A DNA stretch of 64,000 bases from Conoideocrella luteorostrata (Eukaryota; Ascomycota; Sordariomycetes; Hypocreales; Clavicipitaceae): NCBI GenBank assembly GCA_032433595.1, contig JASWJB010000017.1:205986-269985 (forward strand). The letters run 5' to 3'. Of this stretch, positions 24,615 to 36,592 are shown one piece after another. The translations under genes were made by a program, and so were the position numbers. The notes below the pieces were generated by a model that was given only the letters and a program-made list of their open reading frames with translations, did no database searches and was not told the origin of the DNA. Each line of letters begins with the position of its first letter. The first letter of the stretch is position 1.

Positions 24615-25537
24615 GGATCCGGCCGCCACTGCCGTGCTGCTTTGATTCTCGATAGTGCCAGTATGCAGATTACGACTACCTGATGGTGACCCCGTGCTCA
24701 AGCCAATAAACTTGGTTTCTCGTTCCTAGTAATCGGAATGGGAGCACTGCATGTTCACCAAACTGTATCATCTGCAAACACCGTTGGCGCATAGTGCGCG
24801 TTGCAAATCAGTGCATGCTTCTGCTGAAAAAAAGTTGTGAGCGCATGGAAACAAAAGACACTGAGCCGAATTGGGTACGTGTACGGAGGATTTTTTGCTT
24901 GCAGACTGAACCATTGGCAATCGACGATATGACTGAGCTGTTAGCGCACCGGTTTGGTTGTTGTGACTACGCATCCGGTGAGACATCTCACCTTGTTTCG
25001 ATGCCAGAGCCAACGGGTTGCACGATGACCCTGCTGGAGGATCTGGATGAAAACCTGGGCAACAAACCTGAGAGACGGAAAATATCCATTCGCTTGGCGG
25101 GGAACTTTGCTTAAATGCAACTTAAATAAGCATCTGGATTAATTGAGAAGTTCAGAGTGCAGTGCTTGGTGATGCATCACCAGCGAGTGGCCGAGGGCTG
25201 TTTTAGTCGCCCATGTCTCACATGGAGTATGCCGGGTTTTACCTTTCCAAATGCGCCCGGTGCTGTTCTGCAATAGCACGGGGAAAACCTTCCGAGAACG
25301 TCGTAAAGTCTCATACCCTCAGCCTATGACCCCGGCCTCTTTTCGTCTTCAGTAGCAATGTTGTATGATGAGGTGTCTCGATGCGAACATCCCATTTATA
25401 CCTTGGGGACTCGCAGGGGCCCTACAAAAGCATAGGCAAGTCTCTGTCGCAGATCCATAGGCGTTTTCCTTTCAGGCATCCTGATACCTTCATCCGACAT
25501 CTCCAACATCGCGCGAACGATTCAACCACTTCGTAAA

Positions 25538-27181
25538 ATGGTGCTATCATGGTGCGGCGCAAGGGCCAAGAAACCTTCCACAGGCGAGACGTTGAGCTCT
25601 CAGCTGCAAAATGTGATCTACCCTGTTCGCTTGTTGGATCAACCTACACAGACGCAGAAGATGCTTACTTGGGTTATGTGCTTCAACGATGTGCTCGATG
25701 CGTCAATGCTACATACATCTTTGTGTCGGCTATTGGAAATAGGCGATTGGAAGAAGCTGGGATCACGTCTCAGAGTACGGGTATGTATCCCGTCACTATG
25801 ATCTAATATGTAACATGTACATCGGATAGCCGAACAAACAAACTGATCCCCCGCTCAGCAGGACGATGGGCTCTTGGAAGCATTTGCACCCAAAAAGTTT
25901 ACTCTCGAGTATCCAGCTTGTACTTTCTTCCACGACGAGCATTACAATAGTCACATCCGGAGCCATCCGGCTGGAAGGCATTTCAGCCTCCCGACCGAAC
26001 GAGCTTTTACACAAACGTACCCATCCGATTCCCGCTCGGAACTTGCCCACCCCAATGCCCCCCTGACAGTGCAGCATCTCATCGACAGGAACCTCCCCCT
26101 ACTAGTACTTCATATAATGGGCTTCTGTGACGCCACTGTAGTCACATTATCATGGCCAGGAAGCATCATGGACAACGATAGCTTCAAGTGGCTCATTCAT
26201 GCGTGGTCGCTCGTCCTGGATGGACGACAAGATACAATCCCCAAAGCGGTTGGGTGTCGCGGCGAAGACGTTCTCCAGGGGCTAGTTAGCAAACCACATG
26301 AACAAAAAACTGCTCAAGAATCCATAACGGAAGACAGAAGTGCACCGTCTCGTTATTGGATCCCCGAATGGCTGCGAAGACGGAGCCAAGCGCCAACGCA
26401 GAAGAGAATGGTCTATATCCCCAAAGTAATCTACAGTGAACTCTTGAAAGAAGTCAAACGCGATGTTTCGCGGCTGTTGGAAGACGAGAAACACCGTCCG
26501 CTTCTCAATGATGCAGACATTCTCTTTGCTTGGGTGACCAAATTACAGGGAGAAGGAGGAGAAGGCAAGTCCAGAGCCGTAATTGCGAGCAACATGGTCA
26601 ATCTTCGTCATCACATATATGAACTAGGCCAATCCCGCTACCCTTATATCCAGAACCTGACATTTGCGGTCCATTCGATACTTTCCGCTGAAGACACGAA
26701 GGAATCCGTCAGTCAGATTGCTCTCAAGCACAAACGCAGTATGGACAAGATGAGCTCCGAAAACCAGCTTCTTTCTTTAATTAAATCCCTTTTGGAGACC
26801 AGAAAGATCGGAAAGGACCCTCTTCAGCCGAAAGCAGATGCTGGCACAGTCTCTCTCAAGTACTGCAACATGGCATCGATGGAGTTGCTCAAGGTTGCTG
26901 ATTTCGGCCCCGCCGTCTTGCATTGCGGCGATTTGAACACTCCGAGATACAACCCCCCGGGCACAATGACCGCCGGTTATAGCCTGGAGATGGATACCAA
27001 AGTGACAGAGCCTGTGTGTCAGGTCATTGGAAAAGACCATGGTGATCATTTTTGGATGTATTGTCAGTTGGAGCCTGACGTCTGGGTCAAGCTGGAGGAG
27101 GAACTGTATCGCTTGCAGAAGTGCTTTAATTCGCCTGTAGTGGGGAAGACTCTTCGGTTTCCGAGTACATACAAAAGGTAG
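25538..27181 (+). CDS. BAHD/transferase-family acyltransferase with degenerate HXXXD motif
   Basis: Two exons (25538-25780 and 25862-27181) give 520 residues. The intron has a GTATGT donor and a tandem CAGCAG acceptor; using the first CAG instead adds one Gln. The N-terminal region (SMLHTSLCRLLEIGDWKKLG as a block) and the C-terminal KVADFGPAVLHCGD region match fungal transferase-family proteins of the chloramphenicol-acetyltransferase fold. Most such fungal enzymes carry WPHxxxD, in which His is the catalytic base. Here the segment is TLSWPGSIMD, with Gly181 at the His position and Asp185 retained. The protein is otherwise full length without stops, so it may be catalytically changed rather than decayed. 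These enzymes usually acylate alcohols or amines in secondary metabolism, but no backbone enzyme is adjacent. Confidence 0.8.
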
Positions 27182-28393
27182 ACGGGAAAGTCTCCTAGCT
27201 GTTTCACTTCTTAATATTAGAACAAATTGCCCAATGTGCCTTGGTTCGTTGTTCCCCAGCTCCTGCTTGCGTATTAAGCAATGTGAAAGGTGTCTGTGTA
27301 GTTTGCGACATGCCACGATATACAAAGCTAAATGGACTGGCTGATTGATGCTACAACTGGATGCATACATAGCGGCCGATCAAGAGCACCATTAGACACA
27401 CCAAATTCCCACTCCCTCTATTCTCCCAGGTCTCACCGCCCTAGATTCTTCAAAAGCTCCCTTTGATGCGTCGCCTATCTAGTTCAAACACACCCAGAAT
27501 TCTGTCAACCTAGCTAAACCCCCTCCGTGAGCTCAACGACCGTCGCAATCTCCTTGACTCCTCCCCTCTTCCTCTCACCTCTGGGCCGCGACCATGTCCT
27601 CACTCGTTGTACGTGGCAAGCTTCAGTGATTTTGTAGTCGTGATAAATCTGAATTCAATTTGCGGTCTCGCCTGCACACCGTCTTGTAAAAATTTTAGCC
27701 TTTAGGGGCTGGTGAATTCTCGTGTGCACAATAACTCATGTGCTTCACAAGGAAAGCCAATTAGAAGGGCCTATCACGGGTCTGGGAATGCGTATCGCCC
27801 TGCGGTTATACATATCTCTCGTGATACCATTTGTTTACTCCCTCATTGTCCTCCTTTCTCTGGTAATGCAGAGCAGAGAGAGAAGAGACCGCATTATAGG
27901 GATGAGACGCACCAAGCGCTCTTTTGCTCTAACTAAGCGCAACGCTCCATCAAGGCCCATGCCATTATCTTCATTCTTAAATGTTTTGTTGTTCATCGTT
28001 GAGACGAGAAGTGGAGATATATCTCTGATAAGCGAAGTGCAGCTAGGCCTGTTACATCTGTTGCTAAATGTGGTGGTCATACAGCAAATAGTCATTTCTC
28101 CTGTACAAGACATTATGCCTGCCCTGACTACATAACCGCATGGACTAATGGCTCAGCCCAGCTCTGAAGTTGCTAAACTTAGCACCAGTCCGGAATACCC
28201 TTGCGCCTTTTATACCTGACTTAGAGGTAGAGGTTCGAAAGCCAAGCTTTGATATCTTAGTATCGTCGAAATACATCAATCTGCATTGGTCGCCTGATAA
28301 ACTATAAGAGGCAAGCCTTTAAATGGAATGTCCGCAACCCGTTGATAACGGGCAAGTTGGTCGCTAGCTATCAAAAAGAAATTTGCTGGTAGC
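27182..28393. other. AT-rich intergenic region
   Basis: No recognised gene. Overlapping frames at 27722-28135 (+) and 27835-28113 (-) have unstructured composition and are probably chance. This is where the window shifts from core-like to accessory character. Confidence 0.5.
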
Positions 28394-28618
28394 ATGCTGC
28401 GGGAGCAGCTCCAAGAACAGGAGCGCCTCCGCCAGGAAGAATAACGCCGGCGTATAGTTGCGAAAAGCCCTACCCTTGCGGAACAACAACATGGCTAAGA
28501 AGAACAACGCCAATGGCAAGAATGGATGGCGCTTTTGGACGTTGCAAAATTGGCCTTTCATGCATGGCTAGATGTCACAAAATTCAACAAAAGGCGAAGC
28601 TCCACACTGATAGTGTGA
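28394..28618 (+). pseudogene. coiled-coil coding remnant with two TAA stops
   Basis: A frame beginning MLREQLQEQERLRQEE meets TAA at 28442-28444 and again at 28496-28498. Between and after the stops it keeps the same Glu/Gln/Arg-rich composition (EEQRQWQEWMALLDVAKL, then AFHAWLDVTKF), ending at TGA 28616-28618. Both stops sit where Gln codons would fit, as if CAA had become TAA. That is the CpA-to-TpA change typical of RIP. The style is like the charged tails of fungal transposases or retroelement proteins, but the family is not identified. Confidence 0.4.
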
Positions 28619-29280
28619 ATAATGCATTTTATATAGCCTTGGATACTGGATATGTCACTGGGCACAGAACCTCGCGATTAGACGGCGGCATCACTTACTC
28701 GATAGGTCGGACCTATTGTAGGTGGCGGGAAGACGACCGAGCAACGTGGCTTATAAGAATCATGTTTGCCCCGATAACTTCTCGGCGTAGCGTACTGTGC
28801 AGAGTCTCCTATATTCTACCATATGTGACTATGCTTGTTATATGTTGGTTTCGTCTAGTGGAGTACTAGAGTCTGCACGTATGCTGTCGAATTAGTAGGT
28901 ATAACAAAGGGTCATAAGGGCATGGGTGAACAGCGAATAGATCACAACAATACAGCTCTTAGATGTGTAATAGTTGTTGTCGAATTCATCTACTACTGCG
29001 TTGGAACCTCCCTTATATGGGGTGGTTCCGTCGCGTGAGTGACTGTCCTCGACTAGAATATTTTGCTGACAACGATGCTCCTGTCCTAATGACACTATTT
29101 TATGCAGACAATATCAGCTGCTTGACGCGGCGTTTCAGAAAGAGAAGCTCATAGATATTGTTAGCCTTGAGCTGCCGGACTGCCAATAAAGCTGCACCAA
29201 AGCGGGACGCAGGCGTGCTTGAGTTTCCACCAAGACAAAACTGCACCCAGACGCATCACGTTCCACCAGTGCCCGGGCTA
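28619..29280. other. intergenic region
   Basis: No gene recognised. It may include further decayed sequence of the element at 28394-28618 and the 3' flank of the metalloprotease gene. Confidence 0.45.
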
Positions 29281-30577
29281 TTACCCTTTCTTGGTGGGAT
29301 CAAACCCCCTTCGCTTTGAACACTGTATATACCTGCTATAAGAACCGAATGACTCGCTTCTTTGAGAGTCGTTGGCACAGAACAGCCCTGTTCCACAATA
29401 CTCTTCAGGTTCCTCACTGGCAGTGCCATTATCAGATAGAAAGCAACGCAGGTAGGCCAATTCTGGGTTGGATGGAGGACCGTAATAGGGTAATTCGCCA
29501 CCTAGATCTTTTGACGGGATTCGCTCTAATTGGGAAGGCCAGTTTGGTCTTGGCAAAGACTCAGATCGCAAGTCTTTCCACATTTGGCGCATTCGTACGA
29601 ACTGTCCAGTAGTAAACCCATTTTCCCAATAGCCGTCATAACATGACCTGTAGTTGTCTTAGGCATTAGTAAATTTTCCCTTTTACACGTAAAGAGAAGA
29701 AATATATACTTAGGTACGTAGTTCATAAAATTATGAACAGGATCAAGACCTTTCTGATCCGGGCAAGTGTCCAGTGGCTTATCCAAGGGACATTGTCCAG
29801 ACGATGATAAATGAGCAGGTGTATCATCGACCAGATCACCATCACCGGTGCAGCTTGCCTCGCCCTCCCCCCAAGTGTGTAGCAAGCCAAACCAGTGACC
29901 GACTTCATGGATAATCGAGGATTCGCGGAGGGTCCCTTTCAGCGATAGTACAACGCGATCAACAAAGTAACTCGCATAGTCTTTGTTCCATGGAGAAACA
30001 TTATAGGCTAACTCCGGTGTCCCCAAATAGGTTGACTTGTGTAGGAAGTAAATATTCAAGTCTCTGTTATCGCCTTTTCGATAGCGATGTGACATGCGTC
30101 CGTGGTAGTAGCCCTCTGTGAAGTGTTTCTGTATACTCGTGCTAATATTGACGAGGTTAAATTGTATATTGCCAGGCAGATAAGCTTTGTTTAGTAGCTT
30201 CATTTGGTCTTCTATTGTCTCATTCTACAAGCCATAGTGGGAAGAGGAAAAGAAATTAGTATGAATGATATACCCTCATCTTTCTGTGAGTGGCAATGTC
30301 TCTTATCTTGACTTACTTTATAGTGTTCGTTTATAAATTGCTCCGATGCTCCGATAACATGGGCGTAGACGTTGATTTTGATAGCGGGGTCAAAGTTAGT
30401 TGCGTTTCGACGAACAAGCTTTGGCTCCTTTGCAGCTGCTGCGTGGATAGCAGCTAGCCACTCTTTGGAAATGTTCTTTACACCACAGTAACCAGAATCT
30501 GGCAGCTTGTCCGGAGAAGATTTCGCCGCAACGAGCAGCGCAAAGCTTATCAGGAGAGGGAAAAAAAGAGAACGCAT
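29281..30577 (-). CDS. secreted M43-family (pappalysin/MEP1-like) metalloprotease
   Basis: Three minus-strand exons (30577-30317, 30224-29710, 29647-29281) give 380 residues; introns are 92 and 62 bp. A signal peptide (MRSLFFPLLISFALLVAA) starts the protein. The zinc-binding motif is HEVGHWFGLLH (His193, Glu194, His197, His203), followed by a Met-turn region HNFMNYV. The second intron donor was placed at GTATAT, inside a frame that stays open past it, because only this keeps the conserved SCYDGYWENGFTTGQF block in frame. The C-terminus extends about 100 residues beyond the usual fungal end and carries three cysteines (in LRCFLS, EEYCGTGLFC and YIQC). Such enzymes are extracellular and linked to host-protein degradation in pathogens. 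An upstream in-frame ATG at 30685 was rejected because it would bury the signal peptide. Confidence 0.83.
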
Positions 30578-31068
30578 TGTAAAGAAGCAAGGCCAGGTAG
30601 TGCTCTGGAGAAGAGAGGCAAGATGTTCATCGAAGGGAGAGTCTATACGTTGAGCGAGTTGACAGGTGTTTAAATAGTTCTCCATGTTAGTACTCTACCA
30701 TCAAAAGCCCATTCGAGGACGTCCTTTTCACGAATCGATTCATCAGCACCTATGAGTCATTGTGCTCGTGTAAGTAGGTGGTGCCTTGTGAAATCGAGTC
30801 AGTGCAGCATCATCATACCAGACCTTCCGCGTGGGATACCTGATATGCCGATGCACGGTTAAAGGCAGAAGCATGAATCGAATGCCTCTTTCTATCTTCC
30901 ACGACGCATAAACCCTGAATCTCGTGCCGCCAAGATCAGCGGAGCAAAAAGATGACGCTACAAGCTCTTTACCAGTCTGCATCCACCTTGGCTACCCACA
31001 TACCAAATTCTCTCGTCTGATTCCGTTTGAGCGGAGACCGGGGTCTGATTCTGTTTGGATGGAGGAGA

Positions 31069-31117
31069 AAGTCGGGAAGTGAGCAGCTACGGTCAATCTG
31101 ATAAATGAACTTGTCCT
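31069..31117 (+). repeat. truncated copy of dispersed repeat A
   Basis: The segment shares the core GTGAGCAGCT followed by a CTGAT...TTGTCC segment with the copies at 34097-34196 and 61103-61202, but it diverges after about 50 bp. Confidence 0.5.
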
Positions 31118-31480
31118 GGCATGGAGTGCCTCTAGTCGCGGCGACGCTCTACGCCTTGTGCCTAGCGGGCTTGGTGACATGCCCTACAGCGGGCCTCCAG
31201 TAATTCCGAGTCAAGAAGCAACCAAACCATGTAGAGTGGTGGCTCGGAATGGCTGCTGGGATGCCGAGTACTTGTACTGCTCCCGCACCAGCATGAACCA
31301 TATGCCCGCTAAATTATCTAATCGTGCCCGCTGAGCTACCCGCTAAATTACCTGCCGAGTAGCCCTGAATTCTGCCCACTCCGCCGCCCGCCAGATTGCA
31401 CGCTAAGGATCTGATTCACGAAACCTTTAATTATGCTACGGAGTAGTCTCTAGAGAGTAATATGTAAAATATACAAAATA

Positions 31481-32560
31481 CTATAGAGCTATAAACACAG
31501 TTATACTAATTAGTTTGCGGAGAAAGGGGGTAAAAGCAGGGCTGATTGTTTCAACGGTGTGAGATGGACTATGGCCCGGTTTCGGCTGTAGCTCCAGTAT
31601 CCCCACATCTACACCATTCGCCTGCAGGCTTCTGATTGGGAGACTGATTCCGAATGTCTCAAATGGGGCGCTTTTTGAAGTCTCCTCTACGGCCAATACT
31701 ATGGCATTTGTTGCATGTGCGTGAAGCTCTGTCGCTGATTTTGTTCGGAGAGGGACCACTAACACCCCATCAATTGTTGCCTTACCATAAGATGGCCTCT
31801 GCGGCGTGGTGCCCGAATCAATTTGGCGTCCCGTCCTATCAATTGCCCTGCGAAAATGATGGCTCGTCATGAAATGGCAAATCCTAATCATACTCATAGT
31901 TTTGACTCTAATCCATGTCGAAAGCAGAAGTCCACATCATCTTCCCACGAGGACGAAATCCTGACGAAACTGTTATTGCAGTTGAGCGGAAGCTGATGAC
32001 GGACTGGCCGGTGATGTGCAGTTGAGGAGCCCAAAGACGTTTTCGAATATGCTGACGGAGCGGACTTGCTCCTGCGATGGCCTGAGAACTCAGGTTGACG
32101 AGGTCTCTGCAGCGTTGAACATAAAACTTTGGAACTCGAAATTTGCTTTCCAATCAAATTCAAATTTTGATCTGGAAAGCGTGTGGGATTTGGTTGCTGT
32201 CCATTCGTTAAATCCGAGCATTTTACCTTGTTCAGTGCATCAGACTCTTGGTCAAAAATAAATGGAGGCAGCACCGGGGAGTCATCTAAACATTGGGTCA
32301 GCTCAATCGCGGTCCTCTTACTTGGCGATAGAAAATAATCGGGCTCTACACTATTACCGAACTATTCGCCCAAGAGCTTCAAAGTGAAACGATCTGAAAA
32401 TAACTGCGCCTTCTGGCAAGAGTACCATGTCCAGAAGCAGTTGATAACATTACATACCGTTGAGCAAGGTTTCATGTCCAGAATCAAATGTATGCATTCT
32501 GGCTCTCGTATCATGGCTGCTAGATTGCATCTCGAGGGGATCAAGGATTCTGAATATAAT
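31481..32560 (-). pseudogene. possible unidentified gene remnant
   Basis: Several minus-strand frames lie end to end with protein-like stretches, for example VDVGILELQPKPGHSPSHTV (near 31560-31620) and ECIHLILDMKPCSTV (near 32480). They are interrupted by stops and frame changes. No family is recognised. It could be a decayed gene or chance; confidence is low. Confidence 0.2.
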
Positions 32561-34096
32561 GGAATGATGGTACCTGACTTGGTTTTCGTATGACTAACTC
32601 TTTTGGTGGAGTTTGTTTAGTATATCTTGGGTAGTGAACGATAAAGATGGCAACTTTTGTAATCTGTGTGTGCGATGACAAGTGATGATTGCAATTCATC
32701 TAGGTCTGATTTGGTGAATCTCGGGTTCATTCTTATGTGGCAAACCTTGCGGGGTCAAAGCACACTTGGAAACGCTCTGTCTATTTATTATACACCGTTC
32801 TGCTCATTAGCGTAGTGAGGCAAAACTATATTAACATTTCCACCAGTTAAATTTTCTATTTCAAGCAAGTTTGGCTTTTCTTGCAAAAATAGTAACATTA
32901 ACTCAAATTTTAGAGCACGTAAGCCTGGAAAGCTCATCACTTAGCCGGTCGCACTTCTCGTGTTGCTCTCTTGCGACTACTTCCGCCTTGTGAGCAAAAT
33001 CTGCTTCTCAAGGATGCCTCGATGAGAAGGAAACTACTTGCTAACGGCTCCATAGCTATCTGAATGTAATATATAGCCATATTTCAGCAGCCAAGATTTG
33101 AATAGTCAACACATAGAGAACTTGGCTTCTCAGCGAGTCTGTCTCCTGGAGATCCGAATTTTGACTACGACTCATCTGATGGCTGCAGTCCTTAACTTCT
33201 ACTTCATTTGGTGAGGATTTTGACAGCTATTTTAAACTGCATTCCTCTCTAGATTAGGTCAATTTGGGATTTCCGTCAGACCTTCTTTAAGCTCGTTAAA
33301 TTTAATAATTTCATCCTTCTTAGTTATCCACTGCACAAGGATTTATAACTTAACCTGGATTTCTATTGCCGGTTGCTGCTAAGCTGTGTTGCTTGCATTT
33401 AGTCTGGCGCCTAGATCCTACCAATCTCGGCCCTTCTATTGGGGTTTACATATGAGGCTTTCATTAACTTTCCGAAAAATGTCGGGATTTTCAAACTTGT
33501 TGTAGATTTCATTAGATTCAACATGTTCCCCGGAATTTAGTCCGACAGTCATGGATGTGATAAGCGCGGGATTCGATCTTAAATCCAATTGTGGAGCTTT
33601 GATATATTTTAGCGCACCGGCCATATGTGCAATACCCTCCGGGTGAAATAAAGTTTATCCATTCATGAGCGACCCAGGTTGCCCGTCCTTCCCTCCCGGC
33701 TGTTCCATGTGAAGATCACACCGACAAGATTCCAAGGATCTACCTGCCGCACAGACAGACGCCCCACGTGGCCTACCCGTGTCGGAAAGGATAGTCAATA
33801 GTGCGGAAGTCTACTGAATATCTCAGAGGAATTTGGTCATGACCTTGTGAAGGTAAATAATGCGGGGATACGAGGGATACGGGATATCAGAAGCAGGAAG
33901 GGAAGCAGGCGTAAAAGGAAGCAATTGGACGGGAATTGGAAGGGGAATCAGATCATCTATCATCATCGTTGATATTCGTCATTTTCCCTTCCAATTTACT
34001 TCCATACTGTTGCTTCCGACAACCCGAACAGGTCTCTCGGCGAATTTCCTATTTCGCTGCAGTTGGTGGACGCTTGCAACAAAGTGAAACGCTATG

Positions 34097-34196
34097 TGTC
34101 ACGAGTGAGCAGCTATGGTCATCTGATTCAGTGGAATTGTCCTTGTATTCTAGCTATTCTGAAAAGGAATTAGGCTTCCTCTTATGATTCAATTCT
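34097..34196 (+). repeat. dispersed repeat A, copy 2
   Basis: About 100 bp starting TGTCACGAGTGAGCAGCTAT and ending CAATTCT, closely matched by 61103-61202 in the same orientation. A block GTGGAATTGTCCTTGTATTC is identical in both. Similarity continues weakly for about 40 bp beyond, with gaps. No coding capacity; probably a fragment of a mobile element or solo terminal repeat. Confidence 0.7.
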
Positions 34197-36040
34197 GGCT
34201 AGGAAGTCTATTAGCTTTGTAACTCATTGTCAGAAACCTCCATTCTCGACGACATGCGCGGAGTCGCAGGCCTAACAATGCGCCCTAGACCACAAGGGGA
34301 GAATACCATGCAGTTAGCAAACTCTTCACTGCGGGGTAGTGGCGAGCATAAAGGGAGGAGAGAGGCTAAATCTATAGTAAGGCCAGAGATTTAAGACCTT
34401 CAGCATCAGAGTGCTACCTAGTTGCGACCGAGTAACGAGCATGCGAGAAGTCTTGCCCTTCACTCTGCTATACCAGATATGGATAATCTCTTGCGATCGT
34501 CAGGAATATTCTCTAACGACCATCCCTGACTCTAGTGTCTTGCTGCTTCCTTTCAATTCCTGTGACGCTATGGGTGGACGGATACAAAACAAAACAATAA
34601 ATCATTTTTCCTAAGAGGTAAATCATCACCGAAGGAGTCAGACTGGATAACAGACGTGAAGGCAGCGTAGGCCACCATTCGGGGTTGTATTAGCCACAGG
34701 TTGTCCTAGCAATTAAACGTTGCGACAGAGTGGTATATCTTTGGCAGACCAGGTCCGGCTATTTTCGACGAATCTTTCCGGCCTTCTTGTACTGTACGGA
34801 ATAGTATGGTGTCTTTATGCTGCCACATGTACAATTCTAGCGATCTACGTGACCTATTCTAATAGCACTACTAAAATTCTACTGCTAAACTATGCCGCTA
34901 GTAGTGCATGTAGAGCTTAGATAGGCAAGTAAAGTTTCTCGGAACATAAGAACTTTGCTGTCACTCGCCTAAATACTTGGTATTTCTACGGAGAAGAGCC
35001 GCTGCTAATTTATCTCAGTACGCACAAAATAATTACTCTCTTTTATAATGTGAACATAAAAACTATTTGTTTCCGACGTCAGTTGCGCAAAGAGCCTCGT
35101 TAAATGTGAAGTATACTCGGGACCAGTAGAAGGGGACAGATTATGCTATTAAAAGCTCATGCTAATTTTGTTTGCCAAGCCCGTGTTAGCGGATACATTT
35201 CATATTTACTTCGCATGTTCTCGTGCTTGTCGAGGACTTAATTGATCTAATACACTATGCTTTAGCTCTATAAGTAAAGTGTTGGATAATATAAGACTTA
35301 ATTACTCCTTGCTGAAGTAGATGTCGTGAGCTCACACTTTTGCACTTTTAGTGCAGCGGATATTAAATCTGATATCAAGACTAGCAGAACCCAGGAAAGC
35401 ACTGCTTTTCGGAAGGCGCGAAGCAATAGTTCATTTTTTGTGCTTATTGTGCTTCTTATTATTTATTAAACAGACTATGCGATACATTTAGAGACGTGTA
35501 GTATTGCCTTTTAATTAATGATAATATAATAGCTATAACATGTCTTGGGGATAAATCTACTTAAGAATTAATGTTAGCAAATGGTGTAAAACATCCAAAT
35601 TTAAGTAATTAGTAATATTATATCTAATAACAGACTAAAGATTATAATTGTGTCTAGTGATAATTACGTAACGGGCAAGAACGTGAGGAGACTTTGTATA
35701 CTCCGTATTGCACTTAAGCTTATGTGAGAGCAGGCATGGGGTTACGCCGGAGTCACGTGTAGTCAGCCTGTAGCCAGCTCACGATGGCGGTGTGTGGGCC
35801 CCGCATCTTACAAATTACTAATACCTTGCCACCGTCTACTAAGCAGGTAGCCTTAGGCCCTGTAGCAATAAGCCGCGACTACAAATAGATTGCAGTACAG
35901 TAGGAGTGTAACTGCATATACATACCCGAAAACACACCTATATAGCCCAGGATTACAGAATTAATCCATGTGTTCGGGTTAGCAGACCCTGTTTTGGTAG
36001 TTCGGCCCCGTTTTTAGGTCCGCAGAATGGGTTCATAAAT

Positions 36041-36132
36041 GGTATCCATGCGGGGGACAAATTACGTGACCCATTGCAGCGTGGATTGGTTAGCCACGCA
36101 AGGTCCTGTAATTTGTCCCCCACATGGTATCC
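36041..36132. mobile_element. 92-bp palindromic miniature inverted-repeat element
   Basis: The left arm (36041-36065) and the inverted right arm (36108-36132) share GGGGGACAAATTAC exactly and about 21 of 25 positions overall. The 42-bp interior contains a second perfect hairpin, GCGTGG...CCACGC. Small size, nested inverted repeats and lack of coding capacity fit a foldback or MITE-like element. No clear target-site duplication was found. Confidence 0.6.
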
Positions 36133-36592
36133 AACTTGGAGCTTTCAAAATTCCAGTTGAATCTAGCTGAATTCAGAATGGCCCCTGGACACATATTTTA
36201 CGTGTAAAACTACTTCTGATCTTCCTTTCCAAGCCACATAGCACTGCTTATAACGCGTATAGCCTTCGCAGTGGCATCAGGACCTCCGTCAATCGGGACC
36301 CTCGTTAGCGCACCGGTCGCGGGCTGCATATTTTTTTGCGTAGGGTCGCGAGCTACGACTAATCATTCTAGCTGAATACGGCTAGTCGTATGGAGTACTG
36401 CTCGGAATAATTCAGCTCCGATCCATACAGCTCCGAACATCACTAATTGGCGACTGCGATTGGTCCGGTATCGTTACTTCATTTTCGTGCTCGCTATTTA
36501 ATTTATTTACTCCGTACTGGTCTCTTCTTTCACTTTATATCTACAACCGTGGTTATTATTGCTAGAGGGCTGCACACTGCGTTTAGCGAAAC

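Larger units (their letters stand above)
22460..25537. other. 3-kb gene-free interval
   Basis: No gene-like frame is visible. It includes the GH72 promoter side, a GAC/GGC triplet tract (23019-23060), an A-rich AAAAATA tract (24286-24313) and a perfect 12-bp inverted repeat (24581-24614). A short frame at 24794-25114 has no family signal. Confidence 0.6.
30578..36592. other. 6-kb AT-rich gene desert
   Basis: No intact gene is recognised. The stretch contains a weak remnant on the minus strand at 31481-32560, members of a dispersed repeat (31069-31117, 34097-34196), CCCGCTAAATTA-type units near 31300-31390, a palindromic element at 36041-36132 and long stretches (34900-35700) of low-complexity AT-rich DNA. 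It separates the protease from the homoaconitase gene and looks like transposon-derived, decayed DNA. Confidence 0.6.

Noticed and set aside
27722..28135. Open frame of 137 codons with hydrophobic stretches
   Set aside because: The reverse strand is also open, there is no signal peptide or family motif, and it lies in AT-rich DNA.
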